From positions 1 to 38,744 of the forward strand of contig JBFWLP010000021.1 in assembly GCA_050252075.1 (NCBI GenBank): a stretch of 38,744 nt of DNA, given 5' to 3'. The position numbers and the translations under genes were made by a program. Shown here one piece after another: positions 1 through 8,578 of this stretch; position 1 is the stretch's first letter; every line of letters starts with the position of its first letter. The DNA is from JAAYGT01 sp050252075. GTDB taxonomy: Bacteria > Pseudomonadota > Gammaproteobacteria > Burkholderiales > Burkholderiaceae_B. The notes under the pieces were generated by a model that saw only the letters and a list, made by a program, of their open reading frames with translations, had not been told where the DNA came from and did not search any database.

Positions 1-126
1 ACGCATCATTGCAAAGACGTGTCAGCACACCCCGACGCACTCTCTGTTCCAATCTTGTAAACTTCCAGTGTTTTCGTTCTCCGGCGCCGGAGACCTTCCG
101 ATTCTTACGGCTTTTTGGCGATTCCC

Positions 127-678
127 ATGCAAATAGATCCTGTCGCTTACGTACGTAACGCGATTCGCAGTGTGCCTGACTGGCCCAAACCGGGCGTCAC
201 CTTCCGGGATATTACCCCGGTCCTGCAAGACCCCCGCTCCTTTCGTGTACTGATCGACCTTTTCGTTTACCGGTATATGCGCCAGCGGCTGGATCTGGTG
301 GCCGGCGTGGATGCGCGGGGCTTCATTCTGGGGTCGGTGCTGGCCTATGAACTGAACCTGGGGTTTGTGCCGGTACGCAAGAAAGGCAAGCTGCCCTTTC
401 GCACGGTGGCTGAAGAGTACACGCTGGAATACGGCAACGCCGGGGTGGAAATGCATACCGATGCCGTGCGCCCGGGGCAGCGGGTGCTGCTGATCGACGA
501 CCTGATTGCCACCGGCGGCACCATGATTGCCGCTTCGAAACTGCTGCAGCGCCTGGGGGCCAACGTGGTCGAGGCGGCTGCGATCATTGATCTGCCTTAT
601 TTGGGTGGGTCCACCGCCCTGAAAGATACCGGCCTGCAAATTTACACGGTTTGCGAGTTCGGCGAAGGCGCCGAGTAA
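127..678 (+). CDS. apt: adenine phosphoribosyltransferase
   Basis: This cytosolic purine-salvage enzyme converts adenine plus PRPP to AMP and pyrophosphate. The protein has about 183 residues, normal for bacterial Apt. The N-terminal part carries the family segment WPKPGVTFRDITPVL, and the centre has GVDARGFILG. The PRPP-binding signature VLLIDDLIATGGT is intact in the C-terminal half. I chose ATG 127; an in-frame TTG at 115 would add four residues, and neither has a convincing Shine-Dalgarno sequence. The gene stands alone and converges on the large oxidase gene, with a GC-rich hairpin between them. No promoter could be assigned in the 126 bases upstream. Identification is firm; only the exact start is uncertain. 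Confidence 0.95.
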   Translation: MQIDPVAYVRNAIRSVPDWPKPGVTFRDITPVLQDPRSFRVLIDLFVYRYMRQRLDLVAGVDARGFILGSVLAYELNLGFVPVRKKGKLPFRTVAEEYTLEYGNAGVEMHTDAVRPGQRVLLIDDLIATGGTMIAASKLLQRLGANVVEAAAIIDLPYLGGSTALKDTGLQIYTVCEFGEGAE

Positions 679-685
679 AACCCAC

Positions 686-704
686 CGGCGGGCCTTGCCC
701 GCCG
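686..704. terminator. hairpin between convergent apt and oxidase genes
   Basis: A perfect 8-bp stem (CGGCGGGC / GCCCGCCG) with a 3-nt loop sits in the 31-base gap between two converging genes. Reading the minus strand, it is followed within five bases by TTTT, so it fits best as a terminator for the oxidase gene; on the plus strand there is no T run. It may serve both directions. Confidence 0.5.
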
Positions 705-709
705 ATGTA

Positions 710-3700
710 TCACACCAGCACGCGCTCAATACCCCCGGCGTTCGCCAGACGCACGTAATTCTGCATCCAGTCTTCGCCCAGAATGTGGCGCGCCATTTCG
801 ACCACAATGTAATCGGCCTGCATGCCGGTGTCTTCGGAATAGCGCGACAGCCCCTGCAGGCACGACGGGCATGACGTGAGCATTTTTACATTGCCCGTGT
901 AGCCGTCGTTGCGTACGGCAGCCGTGTTCTTGGCCAGTTCCTCTTGTTTGCGAAACCGCACCTGGGTGGAGATGTCGGGACGCGATACGGCCAGGGTGCC
1001 CGATTCGCCGCAGCAGCGGTCGGTCTTGATGGCCGAGTCGCCCACCAGTGACTTGACCGTTTTCATGGGGTCCTGCAGCTTCATGGGGGTGTGGCACGGG
1101 TCGTGGTACATATACCGCACGCCGGTGACGTCCTGGATCTGGATGCCTTTTTCGAGCAGGTATTCATGAATATCGATCAGCCGGCAGCCCGGGAAAATCT
1201 TCTCGAATTCGTACCCGGCCAGCTGGTCGTAGCAGGTGCCGCAGCTGACCACCACCGTTTTAATGTCAAGGTAGTTCAGTGTGGTTGCCACGCGGTGAAA
1301 CAGCACGCGGTTGTCAGTGATGATTTTCTCGGCCTTGTCGGTCATGCCGTTGCCGCGCTGCGGGTAACCGCAGCACAGGTAACCGGGAGGAAGCACGGTT
1401 TGAACCCCTGCGTGCCAGAGCATGGCCTGGGTGGCCAGACCCACCTGCGAGAACAGCCTTTCGGATCCGCAGCCGGGGAAATAAAACACGGCCTCGGTGT
1501 CGGCCGGTGTGGCCGGATTACGAATAATGGGCACGTAGTCGGGGTCTTCGATATCGAGCAGCTTGCGCGCCGTTTGCTTGGGCAGGCCGCCGGGCATTTT
1601 CTTGTTGATGAAGTGAATCACCTGTTCGCGAACGGGGGCTTTGCCCAAGGTGGCGGGCGGGTTGGCCACCTGTTTGCGGGCCGCCGACGCCAGAACGTCG
1701 CTGGCCAGACGCTGGGCCTTGTAGCCGACATCGATCATGGCGGTGCGCGTGGCCTTGATCACGCGTGGATCCTTGGCATTCAGGAAGAACATTGCCGCGG
1801 CAGTGCCGGGGTTGAACGATTTTTTTCCCATGCGTCGCAGCAGGGCGCGCATTTCCATGGAAACGTCACCGAAATCGATATCGACCGGACAGGGGTTGTA
1901 GCATTTGTGGCAGACGGTGCAGTGATCGCCTACATCTTCGAACTCTTCCCAGTGCCGCAGGCTGACGCCGCGACGGGTTTGCTCTTCGTACAGAAAGGCT
2001 TCGATGAGTAGCGAGGTGGCCAGAATCTTGTTGCGCGGCGAGTACAGCAAGTTGGCGCGCGGCACGTGAGTGGCACACACCGGCTTGCACTTTCCGCAAC
2101 GCAGGCAATCTTTGATGGCGTTGGAAATGGAGCCAATTTCGCTGCGCTGCATGATAAGCGATTCGTGGCCCAGAAGGTTGAAGCTGGGCGTCCAGGCGTT
2201 GCGAAGGTCGGCTCCCGGCATGAGTTTGCCGGCATTGAACCGGCCGCTCGGGTCGATACGGCGTTTGTATTCCTGGAACGGCGCCAGTTCTTCCTGGGTG
2301 AGGAACTCGTACTTGGTGAGCCCGATGCCGTGCTCTCCTGATATAACGCCGTCGAGATCGCGCGCAATTTGCATGATGCGGGCAACGGCCTGGTTGGCCT
2401 CGCGCAGCATGTCGTAGTCGTCGGAGTTGACCGGGATATTGGTATGCACGTTGCCGTCGCCTGCATGCATATGCAGGGCGACGAACACGCGGCTTTTCAG
2501 AATGCGGTCGTGAATGGCCTGGATCTGTGCGAGTACGGCCGCGCAGTCGGCGCCCGCGAAGAAACGTTCCATTTCGGCGCGGATTTCGGTTTTCCATGAA
2601 ACCCGTATGGTGTGGTCTTGAACGACGTCGAACAGGCGTGCATGCGGTTGCTGCTGCGACCGTTGCGCCAGCACAGGGCCGATGTCGCCGTAGCCCAGAC
2701 GATCCAGGGTGGGCAGGCTGTCGGCCAGTGGCGTATCCAGATTGTTCAGCAGCCATTGCCAGCGGTCCCGCACGTCTGTCAGGCAGGCGAGTGCGTCGCG
2801 AGTGCGTTCGGCAAGCACCTGTTCACGGGTGTGTTCGGCATCGTCGTAGTCTTCGATTTTGCCGATGGGTAGTTCGCCGGAAAGAAAGGCTTCCAGGGCA
2901 TCGATCAGGCGCAGCTTGTTATGCGTTGACAGCTCGATGTTGATGCGTTCGATGGCGTCGGTATATTCCCCCATGCGGTTCAGCGGAATGACGACGTCTT
3001 CGTTGATCTTGAAGGCGTTGGTGTGGCGGGCGATGGCGGCGGTGCGCGAGCGGTCGAGCCAGAAGCGCTTGCGGGCATCGGCGCTGACCGCTACAAACCC
3101 TTCGCCGTGACGGGTATTGGAAAGCCGCACGACCTCGCTGGCGGCGTGGGCGACGGCGTCGGCGTCATCGCCGACGATGTCTCCGATAAGCACCATTTTG
3201 GGCAGGGTGCCGCGTTTGCTTTTTGTGGCATAGCCCACCGCACGCAGGTAGCGTTCGTCGAGATGTTCCAGCCCGGCCAGAATGGCGCCGTGTTCCCGTC
3301 CGGTGCCGTCGAGATAGTTCTTGATTTCCACAATGGACGGCACGGCATCGCGTGCCTGGCCGAAAAATTCCAGACAGACGGTGCGGGTGTGGGCCGGCAT
3401 GCGGTGGAGGATCCAGCGCGCCGAGGTGATCAGGCCGTCGCAGCCTTCCTTCTGGACCCCCGGCAGCCCGGCCAGAAATTTGTCGGTGACGTCTTTGCCC
3501 AGCCCCGTTTTCCGGAAACGCGATCCTTCGATGACCAGCGTTTCCGTACGCAGCAGGCGGGCTCCCGGCGCCATGGCGCCGTCGAACCATTTCAGCTCGA
3601 AGCGTGCCTCGGGCGCGTCGTGGATTTTGCCCAGGTTGTGATTGAGCCGGGTGATTTCGAGCCAGTTGCCATCGGGGTCGACCATGCGCCACCAGGCCAG

Positions 3701-4645
3701 GTTGTCGAGCGCGGTGCCCCACAGCACGGCTTTCTTGCCGCCGGCATTCATGGAGACGTTGCCCCCGACGCAAGAGGCATCGGCCGATGTGGGGTCGACG
3801 GCAAACACATGGCCGGCGGCCTCGGCGGCATCGGCCACCCGCCGGGTGACGACCCCGGCGCCCGAGAGCACCGTGGTGACGGGGTGCGGTACACCGGGTA
3901 AGGCTGTTTGTTCGACCTTGCCCAGGGTGTCGAGCTTTTCGGTGTTGATGACGGCGGCGTTGGGCGTGAGCGGAATGGCGCCGCCCGTGTAGCCGGTGCC
4001 GCCTCCACGCGGAATGATGGTGAGGTCGAGCTCGATACAGGCGCGCACCAGCGCGGCAATTTCGTCTTCGGTGTCGGGGGTTAGCACGACGAAGGGATAT
4101 TCCACGCGCCAGTCGGTGGCGTCGGTAACGTGCGATACACGCGACAGCCCGTCGAACTTGATGTTGTCTTTGTGGGTGATGCGTGACAGCCGGCGTACGG
4201 CTTTCTTGCGCAGCTCGCGGGTATTGCTGAAGTCGCGCTCGAATTCGGCCACGGCCTGGCGTGCCGCCGACAGCAGGCCGGCCACTTTGGCGTCGCGCTC
4301 GGCCGCCTGCAGGTCGCGGCGCTTGTCAATTTCGTTCAGGCGATGGTTCAGTGCATGAATGAGCTGCTGCTGCCGTTTGGGGTTGTCGAGCAGGTCGTCA
4401 ACCAGATACGGGTTGCGACGGACCACCCAGATGTCGCCCAATACCTCGAACAGCATGCGGGCCGACCTGCCGGTGCGCCGTTCTTCGCGCAGCTCGGACA
4501 GCAGGATCCAGGCGTGTTCGCCAAGCAGGCGCACGACAATCTCGCGATCGGAATACGACGTGTAGTTATAGGGAATTTCACGAAGACGGTGCGACGCTGA
4601 AGACGGCTGGGAGGCGAGGTGGTGGCTGGCGATCGGGGCGTTCAT
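710..4645 (-). CDS. FAD-linked D-2-hydroxyacid dehydrogenase fused to Fe-S (CCG) oxidoreductase, DUF3683-type N-terminus
   Basis: This very large (1311 residues) flavin and iron-sulfur dehydrogenase belongs to the family that includes D-lactate, glycolate and D-2-hydroxyglutarate dehydrogenases (YdiJ-like). Residues ~20–95 resemble the DUF3683 region of betaproteobacterial homologues. A PCMH-type FAD-binding domain follows, with PRGGGTGYTGG near 212–222 and GGNVSMNAGGK near 294–304. The FAD-oxidase C-terminal domain has HMHAGDGNVH at 725–734 and GEHGIGLTKYE at 770–780. Two [4Fe-4S] sites use C847/850/853/857 and C909/912/915/919. Two CCG-type cysteine domains lie at ~1059–1138 and ~1184–1262. 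It probably passes electrons from a D-2-hydroxyacid to the quinone pool or another carrier; the substrate cannot be read from sequence. The ATG at 4645 has no strong ribosome-binding site. A perfect dyad lies just upstream. Confidence 0.9.
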   Translation of the reverse strand: MNAPIASHHLASQPSSASHRLREIPYNYTSYSDREIVVRLLGEHAWILLSELREERRTGRSARMLFEVLGDIWVVRRNPYLVDDLLDNPKRQQQLIHALNHRLNEIDKRRDLQAAERDAKVAGLLSAARQAVAEFERDFSNTRELRKKAVRRLSRITHKDNIKFDGLSRVSHVTDATDWRVEYPFVVLTPDTEDEIAALVRACIELDLTIIPRGGGTGYTGGAIPLTPNAAVINTEKLDTLGKVEQTALPGVPHPVTTVLSGAGVVTRRVADAAEAAGHVFAVDPTSADASCVGGNVSMNAGGKKAVLWGTALDNLAWWRMVDPDGNWLEITRLNHNLGKIHDAPEARFELKWFDGAMAPGARLLRTETLVIEGSRFRKTGLGKDVTDKFLAGLPGVQKEGCDGLITSARWILHRMPAHTRTVCLEFFGQARDAVPSIVEIKNYLDGTGREHGAILAGLEHLDERYLRAVGYATKSKRGTLPKMVLIGDIVGDDADAVAHAASEVVRLSNTRHGEGFVAVSADARKRFWLDRSRTAAIARHTNAFKINEDVVIPLNRMGEYTDAIERINIELSTHNKLRLIDALEAFLSGELPIGKIEDYDDAEHTREQVLAERTRDALACLTDVRDRWQWLLNNLDTPLADSLPTLDRLGYGDIGPVLAQRSQQQPHARLFDVVQDHTIRVSWKTEIRAEMERFFAGADCAAVLAQIQAIHDRILKSRVFVALHMHAGDGNVHTNIPVNSDDYDMLREANQAVARIMQIARDLDGVISGEHGIGLTKYEFLTQEELAPFQEYKRRIDPSGRFNAGKLMPGADLRNAWTPSFNLLGHESLIMQRSEIGSISNAIKDCLRCGKCKPVCATHVPRANLLYSPRNKILATSLLIEAFLYEEQTRRGVSLRHWEEFEDVGDHCTVCHKCYNPCPVDIDFGDVSMEMRALLRRMGKKSFNPGTAAAMFFLNAKDPRVIKATRTAMIDVGYKAQRLASDVLASAARKQVANPPATLGKAPVREQVIHFINKKMPGGLPKQTARKLLDIEDPDYVPIIRNPATPADTEAVFYFPGCGSERLFSQVGLATQAMLWHAGVQTVLPPGYLCCGYPQRGNGMTDKAEKIITDNRVLFHRVATTLNYLDIKTVVVSCGTCYDQLAGYEFEKIFPGCRLIDIHEYLLEKGIQIQDVTGVRYMYHDPCHTPMKLQDPMKTVKSLVGDSAIKTDRCCGESGTLAVSRPDISTQVRFRKQEELAKNTAAVRNDGYTGNVKMLTSCPSCLQGLSRYSEDTGMQADYIVVEMARHILGEDWMQNYVRLANAGGIERVLV

Positions 4646-4667
4646 GGTAAGCGGCAGGATAAGGAGG

Positions 4668-4690
4668 CCCTTAAAAGAGTAGTTTAAGGG
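4668..4690. promoter_or_regulatory. perfect inverted repeat upstream of the oxidase gene
   Basis: CCCTTAAA (4668–4675) and TTTAAGGG (4683–4690) form a perfect 8-bp dyad around a 7-base spacer, 23–45 bases upstream of the oxidase ATG. The arms are AT-rich and no T run follows on either strand, so an operator is more likely than a terminator. No regulator gene is adjacent and the cognate protein is unknown. Confidence 0.4.
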
Positions 4691-4727
4691 ATAACGCGTA
4701 TGTTGATCCAGTTGACCGGGGCGGGGG

Positions 4728-5243
4728 TCAATGCGGGAACACCCACAAAAGGGCGGCGGTCATGGTGAGGTAGCGCAGGAACTTGCCGATGGCCATATAG
4801 AACACACTGGGCCAGAAGGGCAGTTTCAACCAGCCGGCGACGGCACAAATGGGATCGCCGATCGCCGGCAGCCAGGAAAGCAGCAGGGCCTTGGGCCCCA
4901 GCCTGTGCAGCCATTCACTGGCCTTGTCGTGCCAGCGGCCGCCCGCTTTTTGTCTGGGCCTGCCGGGATGGGTTTTGTGCCAGTGCTCGTAAGCCTTTTC
5001 AGCGCCCAGACCCATGAAGTAGCTGATGGCTCCCCCCACGGTGTTGCCTACCGTGGCCACGGCAATGGCCGCCCAGAACATGGACGGCGCGATTTTTACG
5101 TAGCCGAATACCGCCGGCTCGGAGCCCATGGGCAGCAGCGTGGCGGAAACAAGACTGACCGTAAAGATGGCGCTCAGCCCCACGCTGGGCAGCGAAAACG
5201 TTGCCAGCAGCCAGTCGATCATGGTTTGGAGCCATGCTTCCAT
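4728..5243 (-). CDS. yqaA: YqaA-type inner-membrane protein (VTT/DedA-like)
   Basis: This 171-residue inner-membrane protein resembles the YqaA branch of the DedA/VTT (SNARE-associated Golgi) superfamily. Hydrophobic segments lie near residues 18–40, 52–78 and 118–165. Family-like features include LLPMGSEPAVFGY, a glycine-rich GNTVGGAISYFMGLG, a charged cytoplasmic stretch at ~80–110, and LSWLPAIGDPICAVAGWLK, which contains the conserved polar residues of the VTT fold. DedA relatives act in lipid-carrier scrambling or membrane homeostasis, but the substrate of YqaA proteins is not established. It is divergent from ilvA and lies on the same strand as the oxidase, 82 bases upstream of it. ATG 5243 fits the expected length. 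Confidence 0.85.
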   Translation of the reverse strand: MEAWLQTMIDWLLATFSLPSVGLSAIFTVSLVSATLLPMGSEPAVFGYVKIAPSMFWAAIAVATVGNTVGGAISYFMGLGAEKAYEHWHKTHPGRPRQKAGGRWHDKASEWLHRLGPKALLLSWLPAIGDPICAVAGWLKLPFWPSVFYMAIGKFLRYLTMTAALLWVFPH

Positions 5244-5280
5244 GGTGTCAGTTCACCCCGGCGGAAAAGGTCCGGCCCTG

Positions 5281-5289
5281 TGGTATTCT
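5281..5289 (+). promoter_or_regulatory. possible extended -10 promoter for ilvA
   Basis: TGGTATTCT matches an extended -10 element (TGn plus TATTCT) 38 bases before the ilvA start in the yqaA/ilvA divergent gap. No -35 hexamer is recognisable. This is an assignment by eye only. Confidence 0.25.
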
Positions 5290-5326
5290 GTTTTCCATTC
5301 GTATTTTCTATCTGTGTTCTACCCTC

Positions 5327-6835
5327 ATGTCTACCGACTACCTGAAGCGCATCCTGACGTCAAAAGTGTACGACGTCGCTGTTGAATCTCCACTGGAATT
5401 TGCTCCTCAGGTATCGCACCGAATTCAGAACAGGGTGTGGTTAAAGCGCGAAGACACGCAGCCGGTATTCAGCTTCAAGCTGCGCGGAGCATACAACAAA
5501 ATGGCCAACCTTGGCGCGGCCGAGCTCAAGCGCGGTGTCATCGCCGCGTCGGCCGGCAATCATGCCCAGGGTGTGGCGTTGTCGGCGTCGCGTCTGGGGT
5601 GCCGGGCTGTTATTGTCATGCCGACCACCACGCCTCAGGTCAAGGTTGACGCCGTACGTGGCTGGGGGGGCGAGGTCGTGCTGGCGGGCGACAGCTTTTC
5701 CGACGCCTACGAACATGCAAAAACCCTGGAAGAGAAAGAAGGGCTCACCTTTGTTCACCCCTTCGATGATCCCGACGTCATTGCGGGGCAAGGTACGGTG
5801 GGCATGGAAATTCTGCGTCAGCACACCGGGCCGATCGACGCCATTTTTGTGGCCATCGGCGGCGGCGGCCTGATCAGTGGCGTGGCTGCCTATGTCAAGC
5901 AACTGCGGCCCGGCATCAAGATCATCGGTGTTCAAACCGAAGATTCCGATGCCATGGTGCGTAGCGTGAAAGCAGGGCGCCGCATCACCTTGCACGATGT
6001 CGGGCTGTTTTCCGACGGTACGGCGGTGAAGCAGGTGGGGAAGGAAACGTTCCGGCTTGCCCGGGAATATGTCGACGACTACGTGCTGGTCGATACCGAC
6101 GCCATTTGTGCCGCCATCAAAGATGTCTTCCAGGACACCCGCAGTGTGCTGGAGCCTGCGGGGGCGCTGGCGCTGGCCGGTGCCAAGCGGTATGCCTCGC
6201 AGCACAAATGGAAAGACAAGGATCTGGTCGCCATTACCTGCGGCGCCAACATGAATTTTGACCGTCTGCGCTTCGTGGCCGAGCGTGCCGATGTCGGCGA
6301 GGCCCGCGAGGCCGTGTTCGCCATTACCCTGCCCGAAGAGCGGGGCAGCTTTTTGCGCTTGTGCGAGGCTGTAGGAAACCGGGGGGTAACCGAGTTCAAC
6401 TACCGCATCTCCGATGCCGATAAAGCCCACGTGTTCGTCGGGCTGCAAATTGCCTCGGCCGCCGAGCCCGAGAAACTGGCCGCCCAGTTCCGCAAGAAGG
6501 GGTTTCCCACGCTCGATCTAACCCATAACGAAATGGCGAAAACCCATTTGCGCTATATGGTGGGCGGGCGTTCCGGGCTGGCGGAACACGAAATGCTTTT
6601 CCGTTTCGAATTTCCCGAACGGCCCGGCGCGTTGATGCGTTTCCTGAAGTCCATGAGCCCGGAGTGGAACATCAGTCTTTTCCACTACCGGAATCAGGGC
6701 GACGACTACGGCCGGGTGCTGGTGGGGCTGCAGGTGCCGCCCGCTGATAAAAAAGCCTTCAAGGCATTTCTGGATGGCCTGGGTTATCCGTATTGCAACG
6801 AAACCGATAATCCGGCCTATCACTTGTTCCTTTAA
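5327..6835 (+). CDS. ilvA: threonine ammonia-lyase, biosynthetic
   Basis: This PLP enzyme deaminates L-threonine to 2-oxobutanoate, the first committed step of isoleucine synthesis, in the cytosol. The protein has 502 residues, close to the long biosynthetic form (E. coli IlvA, 514). The PLP-binding lysine is K51 in SFKLRGAYNKM. SAGNHAQGVA and the phosphate-binding loop GGGGLISG follow. The last ~170 residues look like the paired ACT-like regulatory region that senses isoleucine and valine in this form, in contrast to the short catabolic TdcB type. I chose ATG 5327 because the protein then begins MSTDYLKRIL, as homologues do; the reading frame is open further upstream but overlaps yqaA. The gene stands alone and ends four bases from the converging pxpC gene. 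Confidence 0.96.
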   Translation: MSTDYLKRILTSKVYDVAVESPLEFAPQVSHRIQNRVWLKREDTQPVFSFKLRGAYNKMANLGAAELKRGVIAASAGNHAQGVALSASRLGCRAVIVMPTTTPQVKVDAVRGWGGEVVLAGDSFSDAYEHAKTLEEKEGLTFVHPFDDPDVIAGQGTVGMEILRQHTGPIDAIFVAIGGGGLISGVAAYVKQLRPGIKIIGVQTEDSDAMVRSVKAGRRITLHDVGLFSDGTAVKQVGKETFRLAREYVDDYVLVDTDAICAAIKDVFQDTRSVLEPAGALALAGAKRYASQHKWKDKDLVAITCGANMNFDRLRFVAERADVGEAREAVFAITLPEERGSFLRLCEAVGNRGVTEFNYRISDADKAHVFVGLQIASAAEPEKLAAQFRKKGFPTLDLTHNEMAKTHLRYMVGGRSGLAEHEMLFRFEFPERPGALMRFLKSMSPEWNISLFHYRNQGDDYGRVLVGLQVPPADKKAFKAFLDGLGYPYCNETDNPAYHLFL

Positions 6836-6839
6836 CCTG

Positions 6840-7841
6840 TTACGACGCGGCGGCGTTTGCAAGTGCCGTGCGCAGCGGCGCCAGTGCGTCGCTTACCGCC
6901 TGAAAGGCTTGTTCGCGACGCGCATCGAGCTCCCGGGCCTGCGACACGCTGACCGGCGTGAACTCTATACTTTCCCCCGGCATGCGTTGCGCAATATGCG
7001 GCAGGTCGACGGCGGCGATATGCGCTATTTTGGGGTAGCCTCCGGTGGTCTGGCGGTCGGCCATGAGCACGATCGGGTTGCCGTCGGGCGGCACCTGCAC
7101 GGTGCCGAAGCCGGTAACCTCTGACGGATATTGCCGGGCCTGGCGGGTACGCAGGGTGGGGCCTTGCAGCCGGTAGCCCATGCGTTCCGATTGCGCCGTA
7201 ATTTCATAAGGCTGTTCGAAAAAGGCGGCGACGGCTTCGTCGGTGAACAAGGGGGTGTGGGCCGTGGTCATGGCGCGAATGCGGGTACGGGCTTGCAGGC
7301 CCAGGGCGGCCGGCAGGTAAACCCGGGTATTCCATAGTGCCTGTTCCAGGGCGGGCAGACGGCGGGTATTCAGGTAACGCTGCAAAGCGAGTGTGTCGCC
7401 CTTTTTCAGCGCCCGCCCCTGAAAACCGCCCAGACTACCCCGCAAATAGGTGCTGCGGCTGTTCATGACCGGCTCAATGGCCAACCCGCCATAAAATGCA
7501 AGGTAGGCACGCAAGCCGGTAAGGCGGCCCTGGAATTGCAGGGTGTCGCCTTCACGCACCACGATCGGGCGGTCGTTGGGCAGCGGTTGGCCGTTCAGCG
7601 TGGGCTTCAGTTGCGCGCCGCAGATGGCAATGCAGGCGGGCTGGTCGAAGCGCAATGCGGGCCCGTTCAGGGTGATTTCCAGCGTGGCTTCGTCGGTATG
7701 GTTGCCGGCCAGCAGATTGGCCAGCCGGTGGGCGCGCACGTCCATGGCGCCGCACACAGGCATTCCCAGGTGCTGGTGGCCATGGCGCCCGCTGTCCTGC
7801 ACGCTGGTGAGCAAGCCCGGTTTGAGCACATGAATGCTCAT
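6840..7841 (-). CDS. pxpC: 5-oxoprolinase subunit C (biotin-dependent carboxyltransferase-type domain)
   Basis: With PxpA and PxpB, PxpC forms the bacterial ATP-dependent 5-oxoprolinase that opens pyroglutamate to glutamate. The 333-residue protein begins MSIHVLKPGLLTSVQDSGRHG, close to other PxpC N-termini, and contains GLRAYLAFYGGLAIEPVMNSRSTYLRGSLGG in two adjoining blocks, typical of the AHS2/urea-amidolyase-like fold. The C-terminal half has SERMGYRLQGP and DRQTTGGYPKIAHI. The start is fixed by a 4-base ATGA overlap with the pxpB stop, which implies translational coupling. No pxpA (LamB/YcsF family) gene is present in the window. Similar domains occur in urea amidolyase and allophanate hydrolase, so specificity for 5-oxoproline is inferred from family and pairing. 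Confidence 0.9.
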   Translation of the reverse strand: MSIHVLKPGLLTSVQDSGRHGHQHLGMPVCGAMDVRAHRLANLLAGNHTDEATLEITLNGPALRFDQPACIAICGAQLKPTLNGQPLPNDRPIVVREGDTLQFQGRLTGLRAYLAFYGGLAIEPVMNSRSTYLRGSLGGFQGRALKKGDTLALQRYLNTRRLPALEQALWNTRVYLPAALGLQARTRIRAMTTAHTPLFTDEAVAAFFEQPYEITAQSERMGYRLQGPTLRTRQARQYPSEVTGFGTVQVPPDGNPIVLMADRQTTGGYPKIAHIAAVDLPHIAQRMPGESIEFTPVSVSQARELDARREQAFQAVSDALAPLRTALANAAAS

Positions 7842-8560
7842 GGCTCGCCTTGCTGCAGTTGAAGGAAAGTGTCGTGCGACACGGGAACAAAACGAACATT
7901 GTCGCCAGGCTCCAGCAGTGTGGGCGGTTGGCGTCGTGGATTGAACAGACGCACCGGCGTTGCGCCGATGATGTGCCATCCCCCCGGGGAAACGTGGGGA
8001 TAGATCATGGTTTGACGGTTGGCAATGGCAACGGAGCCCGCCGGAACCGCCGTGCGCGGGGTGTCGCGACGGCCGATCTGCAGGCGTTCGTCGTGCAGGC
8101 CAATGTAGGGGGCGCCGGGGGCGAAACCCAGCATGAAGACGTAGGCCGGGGCGGCGCTGTGCAGGGCGATGATCTGGGCCGGGCTGACGCCGCAATGCCG
8201 GGCTACATGATGAAGGTCCGGGCTGCAGGGTTCTTCGTAGCAGACCGGAATGTCGATGGTACGCGCGGTATCGGCGGTGGTTTCGGCCGCCACGGTTTGT
8301 ATGACGGCGTGAATGCGATCGCGCAGTGACCCGCTACGGGCACTGTGCGGCACCGGGCGGGTGTGAATGGCTACCGTTGTGAATGTCGGAACGACATCGG
8401 TGACTTCGGGAAAAGCGGCCTGACGCAGCGCGCGCGCTATCCGTGCGCACTGCCGGCCCGTTTCCACGCTGATGCTGTCGCCCAGGGTAAGCACCAGAAG
8501 GCGGTCGCCTTGTGCCAGAAGCGGCGGCCGGCGTGTGTCGTTCCGGTGTTTCCCCGGCAT
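7838..8560 (-). CDS. pxpB: 5-oxoprolinase subunit B (AHS1/KipI-like)
   Basis: This is the second subunit of the ATP-dependent 5-oxoprolinase, homologous to the Bacillus kinase inhibitor KipI. It has 240 residues. The AHS1-type core shows LGDSISVE at ~26–33, IPVCYEEPCSPDL at ~104–116, LGFAPGAPYIG at 144–154, and SPGGWHIIGATPVRLF at ~191–206, all characteristic of the cyclophilin-like C-terminal domain. The stop overlaps the pxpC ATG by four bases, and the VOC-family gene ends 18 bases upstream, so the three probably form one transcript. The start at 8560 leaves a slightly long basic N-terminus, and a later start is possible. Older annotations may call it 'allophanate hydrolase subunit 1'. Confidence 0.9.
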   Translation of the reverse strand: MPGKHRNDTRRPPLLAQGDRLLVLTLGDSISVETGRQCARIARALRQAAFPEVTDVVPTFTTVAIHTRPVPHSARSGSLRDRIHAVIQTVAAETTADTARTIDIPVCYEEPCSPDLHHVARHCGVSPAQIIALHSAAPAYVFMLGFAPGAPYIGLHDERLQIGRRDTPRTAVPAGSVAIANRQTMIYPHVSPGGWHIIGATPVRLFNPRRQPPTLLEPGDNVRFVPVSHDTFLQLQQGEP

Positions 8561-8578
8561 GGTCAGGACGGCAGGGGC

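Noticed and set aside
22..807. Long open frame on the minus strand opposite apt
   Set aside because: Antisense shadow; apt on the plus strand has full family motifs and the antisense translation resembles nothing.
1091..3901. Several long plus-strand open frames opposite the FAD/Fe-S oxidase
   Set aside because: GC-rich antisense shadows; composition rich in Gly, His, Val and Gln without domain features.
5201..5326. N-terminal extension of ilvA
   Set aside because: The open frame overlaps yqaA on the other strand, and the translation does not resemble the IlvA N-terminus.
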